NCBI GenBank assembly: GCA_030550015.1
Contig: JAUQQG010000110.1
Span: forward strand, 1 to 32,549
Length of the DNA stretch: 32,549 nucleotides
Reading direction: 5' to 3'
Source of the DNA: a bacterium
GTDB lineage: Bacteria; Sysuimicrobiota; Sysuimicrobiia; Sysuimicrobiales; Thermofontiviventaceae
The number at the start of each line of letters is the position of its first letter. Positions within the stretch are counted from its first letter, which is position 1. Of this stretch, positions 19,907-26,473 are shown piece after piece. The position numbers and the translations under genes are program-made. A model generated the notes under the pieces. It was not told the DNA's origin. It saw only the letters and a program-made list of their open reading frames with translations, and made no database searches.

Positions 19907-19924
19907 CAATGAAGCTTTTCATTG
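19907..19924 (-). promoter_or_regulatory. Small hairpin overlapping the leader of the PilX-like gene
   Basis: Perfect 7-bp arms CAATGAA / TTCATTG around GCTT, directly upstream of the GGAAGGATGG ribosome-binding region of the 18478-19893 gene. It may modulate initiation. There is no T-run, so it is not a terminator. Confidence 0.35.
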
Positions 19925-19953
19925 TTGTTTTACTAAGGTTTCAAGAGTATCTT

Positions 19954-19977
19954 GTAGGGACAAGCCCTGTCCTCCCC
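19954..19977. repeat. Imperfect palindrome of the GTAGGG...CCC family
   Basis: GTAGGGACAAGCCC TGTCCTCCCC: imperfect inverted repeat (GGGACA / TGTCCT core) in the 169-bp gap between the PilW-like and PilX-like genes. Same design as the palindromes at 21298, 27434, 27486 and 28047. Confidence 0.45.
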
Positions 19978-20062
19978 ATGCGGTGGTTGGGTTTTTCTGG
20001 TCACATGTCTTCGGATCCACATTCTCGATCTTTCCGATCCGGTCTCATGCAGTTCCTCATAC

Positions 20063-20752
20063 TCAGTTCCTCGGGGATGTCCTCAAAGTTTGAGTGAGCA
20101 ATTGTGCTGGAAGATTGGGAACTGCAGCTTCTGCTGTTAAAGTTACGTCAATTGTGCTTCCAGAGGTCACCGCAACGAAATTTCCGATCCGACGTGCAAT
20201 TGGTCGTGCCGTATCAGGGGTTAATAGAGTAGATACTGAAGAGAATGTCGTATCCGGGGAGCTCAAGGAGATCACCTGTCTTCGTAAAACATAAGGCCCA
20301 TTGTTTCCCGTTTCTTCCGTTAAATAGTACACGATATAAGCCTGCCAGCAGGGCCGATAATCCAGAGGGATCTGTACCGCACAGTCTAAGTCATTGCGGA
20401 ATACCACTCGCTTTTCGTCACCAACCTTCCGCGCCGTCTTAAATGCTAATACGACATCGTTTGCAAGCGAACTGGTGAGTGTATTGGGTTCTATAAGCAC
20501 AGCACCGGCTTGACCTGTCTCCCGGAGCTCCCTACTCATCCTGTCCAATGCCTGGCGGAGATTCTGTTGTACATCAAAACGCAATTCGCTGGTCCTCCAA
20601 CCAGTGATACCGCTTTGAAGCACCGCATAGATCACTGTCACCACTAGCCCCATGATGGCCGTGGCGACCACTACTTCGATGAGCGTAACCCCTGTGGGAT
20701 TTCGGATTTCGGACTTCGGATTTCGGATTTGAAGCCTACTCATTTGTCCCAT
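20063..20752 (-). CDS. PilW-like minor prepilin
   Basis: 229 aa. The long leader ends in NPTG, then VTLIEVVVATAIMGLVVTVI, the class III pilin N-methylation/assembly helix with Glu at +5 (mature numbering). FDVQQNLRQALDRMSRELRE (59-78) is the conserved PilW/GspJ-type helix. The globular part is beta-rich, with a Cys pair (DLDCAVQ and YRPCWQ). Mature subunits of this kind prime pilus assembly or sit at the tip. The leader peptide (residues about 7-19, repeating IRNPKSE) is encoded by a 7-nt tandem repeat. Start is 20752 (3 bases after the previous stop) or the ATG at 20743; the ribosome-binding site is weak in both cases. It sits 3 bases downstream of the PilV-like gene. Confidence 0.85.
   Translation of the reverse strand: MGQMSRLQIRNPKSEIRNPTGVTLIEVVVATAIMGLVVTVIYAVLQSGITGWRTSELRFDVQQNLRQALDRMSRELRETGQAGAVLIEPNTLTSSLANDVVLAFKTARKVGDEKRVVFRNDLDCAVQIPLDYRPCWQAYIVYYLTEETGNNGPYVLRRQVISLSSPDTTFSSVSTLLTPDTARPIARRIGNFVAVTSGSTIDVTLTAEAAVPNLPAQLLTQTLRTSPRN
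20697..20730. repeat. Heptanucleotide tandem repeat in a prepilin leader
   Basis: Four consecutive 7-nt units TTCGGAT/TTCGGAC (20701-20728) with partial units on both sides. Three units equal 21 bases, that is seven codons, so the coded peptide repeats IRNPKSE. It lies in the leader of the PilW-like prepilin. Gain or loss of one unit would shift the frame. Confidence 0.8.
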
Positions 20753-20755
20753 CTC

Positions 20756-21277
20756 TCAAGGTGATGATACAAAGGTAACCAAGTTCACTTTCCCTCCAGC
20801 TCCCCATCTCACCTCAACTTCAATTTGCTTCACATAGGCTTCGCCCGGAGAGATGCACGTAGGTGACCCAAATGCTGATCCAGACCACGACCTGGCTTGG
20901 ATATTCACAGAAATAGAGAACTGGCTGGGAAGGTTCAACTTGCTCACCAAATCGGCTAAGTCGGCGGGAGTCGGCACTGTTGGGCAGGTACGCCCTCCCA
21001 AATAGCTGCCCTCCGGATAACTTGACCAGTTGGTGGCCAGATACTTTGTAATGTGCTCCATGATGGCCTGAGCGCCCTCAGTTGCGACGATGTAGTCTTT
21101 TGCCTGGCGGCCAGCCTGAAATCCAGTAGGGAAAGCGCCCAAAGCTCCTCCGGTGGAAGCAACCAGGAAGGGAGCGATACCGATCAGAGCAATCCCCAAA
21201 ATGGCAAGGGCCATGAGAACTTCAAGAAGCGTGAAGCCCTTCATCTTCCTATTTGCATGCTCATTTGCATTCCGCAT
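20756..21277 (-). CDS. PilV-like minor prepilin
   Basis: 173 aa with leader MRNANEHANRKMKG, cleaved before FTLLEVLMALAILGIALIGI (Glu at +5). The helix continues into APFLVASTGGALGAF, then a beta-rich head with a Cys pair (GRTCPT and SPTCIS) that probably forms a disulfide. GspI/PilV-type minor pilin. The first gene of the minor-pilin set, directly followed by the PilW-like gene. Start uncertain between ATG 21277 and ATG 21244 (MKGFTLLEV); neither has a strong ribosome-binding site. Confidence 0.85.
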   Translation of the reverse strand: MRNANEHANRKMKGFTLLEVLMALAILGIALIGIAPFLVASTGGALGAFPTGFQAGRQAKDYIVATEGAQAIMEHITKYLATNWSSYPEGSYLGGRTCPTVPTPADLADLVSKLNLPSQFSISVNIQARSWSGSAFGSPTCISPGEAYVKQIEVEVRWGAGGKVNLVTFVSSP

Positions 21278-21297
21278 CTTTTCTACATCATGTCTCT

Positions 21298-21314
21298 GTA
21301 GGGGGAGCCCCTAC
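21298..21314 (-). terminator. Short hairpin between vapC and the minor pilins
   Basis: Perfect 7-bp arms GTAGGGG / CCCCTAC, 3-nt loop, starting at the vapC stop codon. It could weakly insulate the toxin-antitoxin unit from the pilin genes. No clear T-run follows. It has the GTAGGGG...CCCCTAC form of the repeat family in this window. Confidence 0.5.
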
Positions 21315-21763
21315 TACCTATGGAGATCACGTAGCAATACCACATCCAGCTCCATCACTTTCGATAACGTAGGATCATCGCACAGATATGCACCTGCACC
21401 CTCCACAATGGCTGTGGCAATTTGGATCGCCTCAGGTGTTCCAATCCGATAGCGCACCCGGAGGTCGCTGGCAAGGTCGGCAATGGAGAAGTCGCTGCGG
21501 CGCAGTTCGAGGTTCGGGAAGGTTGTCAGGAGAGCCTTGTAGCTGTCCGCTGCAGCCTGGTGTCCCAACATTTTCGCCCGGGTGAGGATCGTCAGAAGGG
21601 TTAGCGTAGAGGTGACTGCTGTGAGTTTCCCTGATTCAATGAGGTCAAAAATTTCTGTGGTGACCTCCACATAATCGGGGTGGCGGCCCATATGGTAAAT
21701 AAAACAGATCGGATCGAGGCCAACACGACGATATCCTAAAAGTCTCTCCTCTACCGTTCCCAT
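21314..21763 (-). CDS. vapC: PIN-domain protein, VapC-type toxin (possibly impaired)
   Basis: 149 aa. The PIN fold is seen from VGLDPICFIYHMGRHPDYVE (14-33; first acidic Asp17) to the end, where IGTPEAIQIATAIVEGAGAY (107-126, Glu111) and LCDDPTLSKV (Asp129/Asp130) match the family TPDAIQLATA...T(N/D)D pattern. VapC toxins are Mg-dependent RNases that cut tRNA or rRNA. The second acidic residue, normally in a TLLEVL-like helix, appears as Thr58 (TLTLLTILTRAK), so the metal site may be incomplete. The start overlaps vapB by 13 bases, the usual antitoxin-toxin coupling. The twelve residues before the PIN core are probably an N-terminal extension or a misplaced start. Confidence 0.85.
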   Translation of the reverse strand: MGTVEERLLGYRRVGLDPICFIYHMGRHPDYVEVTTEIFDLIESGKLTAVTSTLTLLTILTRAKMLGHQAAADSYKALLTTFPNLELRRSDFSIADLASDLRVRYRIGTPEAIQIATAIVEGAGAYLCDDPTLSKVMELDVVLLRDLHR

Positions 21764-21990
21764 TCCCTCCGCTCCTCTTCCAGGAAGGCTTGAAGGTCAA
21801 GGCCCTCCCACACCTCCTTGTGGAGGCCCTCCATGTGGCGTGTGTAGCTTTTGGGCTTGGGAATCAGCAGAATGCCCCTCCGGGCAACCTCGACGACTAG
21901 CTCATCTCCCTCCCGAAGGGCCAACTTCTCCCTTACTGCCTTGGGCAGGACTACCTGAAACCTCTTTCCAATTTTCACGGTGATCGGCAT
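21751..21990 (-). CDS. vapB: AbrB/SpoVT-type antitoxin (VapB)
   Basis: 79 aa. The swapped-hairpin AbrB domain (2-46) reads MPITVKIGKRFQVVLPKAVR ... LREGDELVVEVARRGILLIP. The C-terminal tail (47-79, acidic and aromatic: EGLHKEVWEGLDLQAFLEEE) should wrap the toxin active site. Antitoxins of this family bind their own promoter as dimers or with VapC. The inverted repeat at 22009-22031 just upstream is a candidate site. Gene order antitoxin then toxin with overlap is canonical. Confidence 0.9.
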   Translation of the reverse strand: MPITVKIGKRFQVVLPKAVREKLALREGDELVVEVARRGILLIPKPKSYTRHMEGLHKEVWEGLDLQAFLEEERREWER

Positions 21991-22008
21991 AGTTTGTTAC
22001 CGTTCTTT

Positions 22009-22031
22009 CAGATAAGTCGTTAGCTAATCTG
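22009..22031. promoter_or_regulatory. Candidate vapB operator (imperfect inverted repeat)
   Basis: CAGATAAG / CTAATCTG arms (one mismatch) separated by 7 bases, 19-41 bases upstream of the vapB start. The position and symmetry suit autorepression by the VapBC complex. No confident -35/-10 pair was found around it. Confidence 0.4.
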
Positions 22032-22367
22032 AATATTACCCCAGGGTACATACCAACATAACACATCATCAGACAATTTGCAAGGTAAGTTTAAGCGAGG
22101 TTAAAGAGAGTTTTTGTGTTAGACACATGGAAGCTTAGCGATTCGGACGAAACCCTTGGAGGAGAAGAGGATTTTGGCGATCTGAGGCGAAATATAAAAA
22201 CAAAACCCCTCATGTGCAGCCCTTACAGTCTCGATACCGACAACCGTAACCAGAATTCTAACTCGACAAGTCTGTGACTACTCCCATGACATGGGAGGTG
22301 AGATGGCAAAAGACCCTTGCAGTGCTGATTGCCTGTAGTACGACCTACCTCAAAGGAGGGAACGGCG
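22032..22367. other. Divergent intergenic region between vapBC and the protease, with 17-bp palindrome
   Basis: About 340 bases without a gene, AT-richer than the surroundings, between leftward vapB and the rightward protease. The clearest feature is the palindrome CTCCCATG-A-CATGGGAG (22281-22297; 8-bp perfect arms), 71-87 bases before the protease start, a good candidate for binding of a dimeric regulator. TATAAA at about 22193 and TTGCAG at about 22317 are promoter fragments without correctly spaced partners, so no promoter is called. The ribosome-binding site AAAGGAGGG (22352-22360) with 7-base spacing is excellent and decides the protease start. Confidence 0.5.
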
Positions 22368-24644
22368 ATGAGTGCACACCGGCGGTTGCTGGTGCTGCTC
22401 GTAGTTATTGGTTTAATCGGAGGTCTGTTCAGTGCAAACGTAGCCTCCGCTGGCGGTAGGGCTACAGACCAACCACAGCCTGTACAACCTGCTCATGATT
22501 ATGTAACCGTCAAACTCGTCGACCCACCCATCGCGTCTTACGAGGGAGGCATTCAGAATATCCCCAGAACGAAACCATTACCCGGCCGCAAACTTGACCT
22601 CACCACAGATGCTGCACGCCAGTACGGTCAATATCTGGCTTCGAGGCGCCAGGATTATAAGAACTTCCTGCAAAGCAAAGCCCCTCGCGCACAGGTGATC
22701 CATGAATACTCGGTAGTCTTCAATGGGCTAGCTATCAAATTGAATGGAGAACTTCCAGCTACACTGGCACAAGGACCTGGCGTCGCTGCCGTAGTTCCAA
22801 GCTTCTTGGTTCGGCCAGCGATGAATGTCAGCCCAGATCTCATCGGGGCTACAGAGGCATGGAAGACCGTAGGAGGGATGAACAAAGCAGGCTCGGGCAT
22901 CAAAATCGCTATCGTGGATACCGGCATCGATCAGACCCACCCATTCCTCACCGACAAGACTCTCACACCTCCTGACGGTTATCCCAAGGGTGATACCCGG
23001 TTCACCAGCAACAAGGTGATCGTTGCCCGCGTTTATTGCTCCGGATGCCCTGACGTTTCACCTGGCGACATGTGGTCTAATCACGGAACTCACGTTGCCG
23101 GGACTGCCGCTGGCGTGAATGGGGCTACCGCCACCATCGCAGGGGTTAAGATCCATGGGCTCTCGGGGATTGCCCCAAAGGCGTTCCTAGGGAACTACAA
23201 CGTCTTCCCCAGTAAGGGAGCCGGGTTCATCGCCTTTGGAGGATCCGCCTTCAGTCACGATATCATCAAAGCACTTGAGGACGCCGTAGCCGATGGGATG
23301 GATGTGGTCAACATGAGCCTAGGTGGTGGTGTCCAAGGTCCTCATGACACGCTGGCGGAAGCCACCAATGCTACCGTAGATGCCGGCCTGATCGTTGCGG
23401 TTGCTGCCGGGAACTCTGGACCAGGAGACACAACGATAGAGTCGCCTGGTAGCGCGGAAAAGGCCCTCACTGCTGGGGCCAGCACCAACCCTCACTTTGT
23501 GGGCCAACCGGTGACGGTCTCCAGCGTCGGGACCTATGGTGGGGCGGTAGGAGATTTTGCAGCCTTCGAAACTCTCACAGCGCAATACGACTTCTGGGGA
23601 AGTCTGACCTCTGACACGAGTGGACGAGCCTGTACCGCTGTCGAAGGACGACCCTTCGAGGGCAAGATTGCTGTAGTTCGCCGGGGTGCATGTACATTCA
23701 CTACAAAAATCCGGAACGCCCAGAATGCTGGAGCCATCGGCGTCGTTGTGGTCAACAACGTTGCTGGAGACCCGATTGCCATGGGGCACGATGGCACCAC
23801 ACCGAAGCCGACAATCCCTGCTGTCATGGTTGAGAAGAACGGGGGCGAAGCTTTCATCGGCGCCGCGCCATCAACGATGTCGATTTCAGCGACGTTTAAA
23901 GAGTTCCGAACACAGAACGCTGACATCATCGCCGGTTTTAGCTCTCGAGGCCCGACGCCTTTTACATTCCTCATTAAACCAGACGTCACTGCCCCTGGGG
24001 TGAACGTCCTGTCTTCCATCTTCAACGAGGAAGTATTCGTCAAGACTGGACAGACAACGGAAGACTGGGCGTTTTACCAGGGGACAAGTATGGCGACTCC
24101 ACATCTGACAGGGTCTGCTGCAGTCTTGCTGCAGTTCTTCCAGCAGCGGTTCGGTACAGAACCACTGATCCCCTATCCCGACATCGTGAAGTCTGCAATC
24201 GTCAACACCGCGAAGCGTCCGGTCTTCGATCATGAGGAGGGAACCGTTCGTACAAAGGTCCTCACTCGGGGAGGCGGAAGGGTTGATCTGGAGGCAGCTG
24301 TGAATACGCAAGCTGCATTCGTTCCAGCTTCAGTGAGCTTTGGGTTCCACAGGGGCTCCGCTCCCATTTCGGTATTCCGCACAGTGACCATCGTCAATGT
24401 TACAAAGTATAACCGCACATACAACATCAGCATCGACCAGCACACTAGTGAGTCTGGTCTCACTGTAGGACTCGACCGGCAGATTCTCGGCCTTGGTCCA
24501 GGAGAAAAGGCTACATTCACGGTGAGCTTATCTGCAGCGACGACTGTGCCCTCAGGTGATTATGAAGGTGACATTGTCGTGACCAGTGCCAATCGGGAAA
24601 TGCGCATCCCCTACTGGGTACGCATCGACAAAGGCGGTCGATGA
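22368..24644 (+). CDS. Secreted subtilisin-like serine protease (S8) with PA domain
   Basis: 758 aa. Sec signal peptide: basic SAHRR, then a hydrophobic core, with cleavage expected after ANVASA (28). An I9-like propeptide follows (about 43-150; YSVVFNGLAIKLNGELPATL). Catalytic domain: Asp184 (IAIVDTGIDQTHPF), His239 (SNHGTHVAGTAAGV), oxyanion Asn349 (VAVAAGNSGPGD), Ser574 (GTSMATPHLTGSAA). A protease-associated (PA) domain is inserted at about 395-505 (GKIAVVRRGACTFTTKIRNA ... IPAVMVEKNGGEAF), as in lactocepin/C5a-peptidase-like subtilases. The C-terminal 650-758 is a fibronectin-type beta domain. It has no LPXTG, sorting or TM anchor, so it is probably released or surface-bound. A 13-bp terminator follows. 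It is one of only two plus-strand genes in the window and interrupts the pilus locus. The substrate is unknown. Confidence 0.95.
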   Translation: MSAHRRLLVLLVVIGLIGGLFSANVASAGGRATDQPQPVQPAHDYVTVKLVDPPIASYEGGIQNIPRTKPLPGRKLDLTTDAARQYGQYLASRRQDYKNFLQSKAPRAQVIHEYSVVFNGLAIKLNGELPATLAQGPGVAAVVPSFLVRPAMNVSPDLIGATEAWKTVGGMNKAGSGIKIAIVDTGIDQTHPFLTDKTLTPPDGYPKGDTRFTSNKVIVARVYCSGCPDVSPGDMWSNHGTHVAGTAAGVNGATATIAGVKIHGLSGIAPKAFLGNYNVFPSKGAGFIAFGGSAFSHDIIKALEDAVADGMDVVNMSLGGGVQGPHDTLAEATNATVDAGLIVAVAAGNSGPGDTTIESPGSAEKALTAGASTNPHFVGQPVTVSSVGTYGGAVGDFAAFETLTAQYDFWGSLTSDTSGRACTAVEGRPFEGKIAVVRRGACTFTTKIRNAQNAGAIGVVVVNNVAGDPIAMGHDGTTPKPTIPAVMVEKNGGEAFIGAAPSTMSISATFKEFRTQNADIIAGFSSRGPTPFTFLIKPDVTAPGVNVLSSIFNEEVFVKTGQTTEDWAFYQGTSMATPHLTGSAAVLLQFFQQRFGTEPLIPYPDIVKSAIVNTAKRPVFDHEEGTVRTKVLTRGGGRVDLEAAVNTQAAFVPASVSFGFHRGSAPISVFRTVTIVNVTKYNRTYNISIDQHTSESGLTVGLDRQILGLGPGEKATFTVSLSAATTVPSGDYEGDIVVTSANREMRIPYWVRIDKGGR

Positions 24645-24978
24645 CGTTCAGGAGGTGAACACATAAAGCAGAAATTCGCGCAGTAAAGGAGGCGGGGTAA
24701 CCGATCCCCGCCTCCTTTTGTGAAATCCAAGATGCTTCATCGTGGTTGAGCAGGACGAGAAGTGAAGTAGTGAAGCTCGCTAGGCTTATAAAGAGGACAC
24801 CAATCAGCCAATAAAACTGTCGATCCATGCGAGCAAGAATCTCCCTGCGTGTTTCAGCGAGCTCGCTTCCGAGGTGCCCAAGCCGCTCGTTGATCTGCTC
24901 GTAGCTCCCTTCCAAGCGCGCAAGTCGCGCTTCCACCGACTCTGCTGCCAATCCGCAGCCTCCAAGTGAGTTGATCAC
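24517..24978 (-). CDS. Small coiled-coil membrane protein, C-terminus probably not native
   Basis: Up to 153 aa. Residues 12-52 form a heptad coiled coil (VEARLARLEGSYEQINERLG), and residues 56-78 one TM helix (FYWLIGVLFISLASFTTSLL). Beyond about residue 85 the frame runs straight through the protease terminator hairpin and then 128 bases antisense into the protease, giving a Cys/His-rich tail that looks random. The functional gene is therefore probably broken at its 3' end. Start: GTG 24978 overlaps the stop of the truncated upstream gene as GTGA; a TTG at 24951 has a better GGAGG site. Function unknown. The coil-plus-TM layout mirrors the intact gene at 26109, with the order of the two parts reversed. 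Confidence 0.5.
   Translation of the reverse strand: MINSLGGCGLAAESVEARLARLEGSYEQINERLGHLGSELAETRREILARMDRQFYWLIGVLFISLASFTTSLLVLLNHDEASWISQKEAGIGYPASFTARISALCVHLLNVIDRLCRCVPSRGCAFPDWHWSRQCHLHNHLRAQSSLQISSP
24685..24719 (+). terminator. Strong intrinsic terminator of the protease gene
   Basis: Perfect 13-bp stem (AAAGGAGGCGGGG, 24685-24697; CCCCGCCTCCTTT, 24706-24718), 8-nt loop, running into a T-tract, 40 bases after the protease stop. The minus strand also ends the stem with TTT, so it may work in both directions. Confidence 0.9.
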
Positions 24979-25056
24979 GAGGCCTGGCTGTGCAGGGCCT
25001 CCTGAAGCATGGAGCGGATCTCACGCAGCTCCTCGCGGACCTCGCCAAAGCGGGGG
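24975..25056 (-). pseudogene. Truncated duplicate of the 26109-26381 coiled-coil gene (C-terminal end)
   Basis: On the minus strand RFGEVREELREIRSMLQEAL then HSQAS and a stop, against RFGEVREELREIRSMLQETL then RSRAS in the intact gene. About 87% nucleotide identity over some 80 bases by manual alignment with 26107-26188. The N-terminal TM part is missing; the similarity stops at about 25056, shortly before a hairpin (25087-25114). The stop overlaps the GTG of the next gene (GTGA), which suggests an original two-gene operon. Confidence 0.75.
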
Positions 25057-25086
25057 TTTATAGTCAAGAACCGGTGAGAAATGCGC

Positions 25087-25114
25087 GGAGGCAGGATCAA
25101 CCAACCCCGCCTCC
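25087..25114 (-). terminator. Hairpin downstream of the coiled-coil/nuclease-like gene
   Basis: Minus-strand RNA: GGAGGCGGG / CCTGCCTCC, 9 pairs including one G-U, with 10-base loop, 10 bases after the stop of the 25125 gene. It resembles the protease terminator at 24685 in both arm sequence and loop edge (GGAGGCGGGGT...GATCC). The T-tract on the minus strand is weak. Confidence 0.6.
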
Positions 25115-25124
25115 ATTTTCGCGA

Positions 25125-25997
25125 TCACCCATTAGGAGGGAGGGCTTTCCCATCCAGCACACGCCATACCCGTAAAGTTTTTGCGGCCTGCTGTGCCTCC
25201 GGGATGATAGTTTCCCCAGCGACCACTGCAATAACCGGCATGCCGACGATTCGCTCAAGCAACTCAGCACGCCGAGCTGCGCGTTGAACGTCACCCGAAT
25301 CGATGACAGCAGAAGCCTCTGCCACAAGATAAGCCTCGGTGTCATCCTCCCACCGGCGTCCTCGTACAATTACATCAACGCTCAAAAGGTCCTTCCGCTC
25401 TTCACGGGACAGGATACCGCGGGATTGGGCATCGTCCAGGATCTGTGCCAGCTCCGCCAGGGACACAGGATGGATCGCACGCAGAAGGTCATCGAAGTAC
25501 GCTGCGGCCCGCTCCCGATAGCGCCGCTCGACACTCTCTCCCCGAAGCCCGCCTACGATGTCGGTCAGGTGGTCCATGCGTTCCGTAAGGCGCTGGACAA
25601 CCACGGCTAGCTCATGGAGTCGTTCCTCCGTCCTAGCCTGCGCCAGAGCAAGTTGGTCAACATGGGTAGTAAGCTGGTCAACACGGGTAGTGAGCTGATC
25701 AAGCCGCATGGTGAGGTCGCCAACATGGGTAGTAAGCTGGTCGACATGGGCAGTGAGCTGATCAAGCCGAATAGTGAGATCATCCACATGGGCACTGAGC
25801 TGGTCGAAGCGGAGAGTGAGTCGGTCCACATGGGCACTGAGCTGATCGAAGCGAATAGTTAACGCCTCAAGCCGCTCCTCGGTTCGCCTCTGAGCTTCGG
25901 TGAGGGCGCGCAGTTCAGCTTGCGTCTGAGCTTGTGCTTCGATCAGCCGCTGCAGGGCTGCCTCTAACCTGTCTACTCGTGCTTCCAGCATCGTCAT
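25125..25997 (-). CDS. Coiled-coil protein with C-terminal PD-(D/E)xK-nuclease-like domain
   Basis: 290 aa from ATG 25997 (GAGAGGAAG site; the ORF opens at 26069). Residues 3-148 form one long coiled coil. Within it, 46-118 is a near-perfect tandem of 14-residue units of type LTIRFDQLSAHVDR. The C-terminal 150-285 looks like the DUF3782-type restriction-nuclease-like fold: a leading helix with Glu156 (ESVERRYRERAAAYF), then SVDVIVRGRRWEDDTEAYLV and AEASAVIDSGDVQRAARRAE. Here Asp208 and Glu227 would be the metal ligands, but the lysine of E-x-K is Ser229. It may be a variant or inactive nuclease or a scaffold. Function unknown. It is followed by a hairpin and preceded at 111 bases by the small coiled-coil TM gene. 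Confidence 0.75.
   Translation of the reverse strand: MTMLEARVDRLEAALQRLIEAQAQTQAELRALTEAQRRTEERLEALTIRFDQLSAHVDRLTLRFDQLSAHVDDLTIRLDQLTAHVDQLTTHVGDLTMRLDQLTTRVDQLTTHVDQLALAQARTEERLHELAVVVQRLTERMDHLTDIVGGLRGESVERRYRERAAAYFDDLLRAIHPVSLAELAQILDDAQSRGILSREERKDLLSVDVIVRGRRWEDDTEAYLVAEASAVIDSGDVQRAARRAELLERIVGMPVIAVVAGETIIPEAQQAAKTLRVWRVLDGKALPPNG
25648..25865. repeat. 42-nt tandem repeats encoding the coiled coil
   Basis: About five copies of a 42-nt unit (and 21-nt half units), for example the recurring CATGGGCACTGAGCTGGTCG / CATGGGTAGTAAGCTGGTC words, encode the 14-aa coiled-coil repeats of the 25125-25997 gene. The copies are similar at DNA level, so copy number may vary by slippage or recombination. 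Confidence 0.75.
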
Positions 25998-26108
25998 TAC
26001 TTCCTCTCTGCACCTCTTCATCTTAGCATTAAAAGGCACGCCCTGCAAGCATTTCGGTCTACCGGCCAAGGGCTACAAAGACCAATGGGGAATCTCCAGA
26101 GCAGTGGA

Positions 26109-26381
26109 TCAGGAGGCCCGGCTGCGCAGAGTCTCTTGGAGCATGGAGCGGATCTCACGTAGCTCCTCGCGGACCTCGCCGAAACGGACATTCGCTTCGG
26201 CAAAGCGAGCATTCATGTCGGATCGCAAAGCGTTCAGGTCAGAACGCAAATCATCTATACGCCGGTGCACATCCTCAAACCGACGGTTCATATCATCAAA
26301 CCGGCGATTGCCGTATATGATCCCGGCGATGACAGCAACCAGGATGGTGACAATCAGCGCAATCGTTTGCTCCCACGTCAC
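26109..26381 (-). CDS. Small membrane-anchored coiled-coil protein
   Basis: 90 aa. One N-terminal TM helix (TIALIVTILVAVIAGIIYG, 6-24) is followed by a highly charged coiled coil (25-88) with repeats of NRRFDDMNRRFEDVHRRIDD type and the end RFGEVREELREIRSMLQETL then RSRAS. The topology would put the coil in the cytoplasm or periplasm as a tether. A C-terminal copy exists at 24975-25056 and a decayed relic at 29172-29204. It is followed by the coiled-coil/nuclease-like gene on the same strand. I recognise the general architecture but no named function. Confidence 0.7.
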   Translation of the reverse strand: MTWEQTIALIVTILVAVIAGIIYGNRRFDDMNRRFEDVHRRIDDLRSDLNALRSDMNARFAEANVRFGEVREELREIRSMLQETLRSRAS

Positions 26382-26409
26382 GGCGTCATTGTACCACGAT
26401 TCCCTGAAA

Positions 26410-26432
26410 AGAACAAGTGTGATTTTATGATT
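26410..26432 (+). repeat. Direct repeat, left copy (23 nt)
   Basis: Begins AGAACAAGTGTGATTTTATG; an identical 23-nt copy lies at 28261-28283 in the same orientation. The two bracket pilD, pilA and the palindromic repeats. The sequence is AT-rich and lies in non-coding gaps in both cases. Confidence 0.85.
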
Positions 26433-26473
26433 CTACAATTTGAGCAGAAGCGCCGATCCTGGTATAGGCGACT

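Noticed and set aside
25648..25865. Possible CRISPR array (regularly spaced similar words)
   Set aside because: The repeats are in-frame coding, contiguous 42/21-nt units without unique spacers, and encode a coiled coil.
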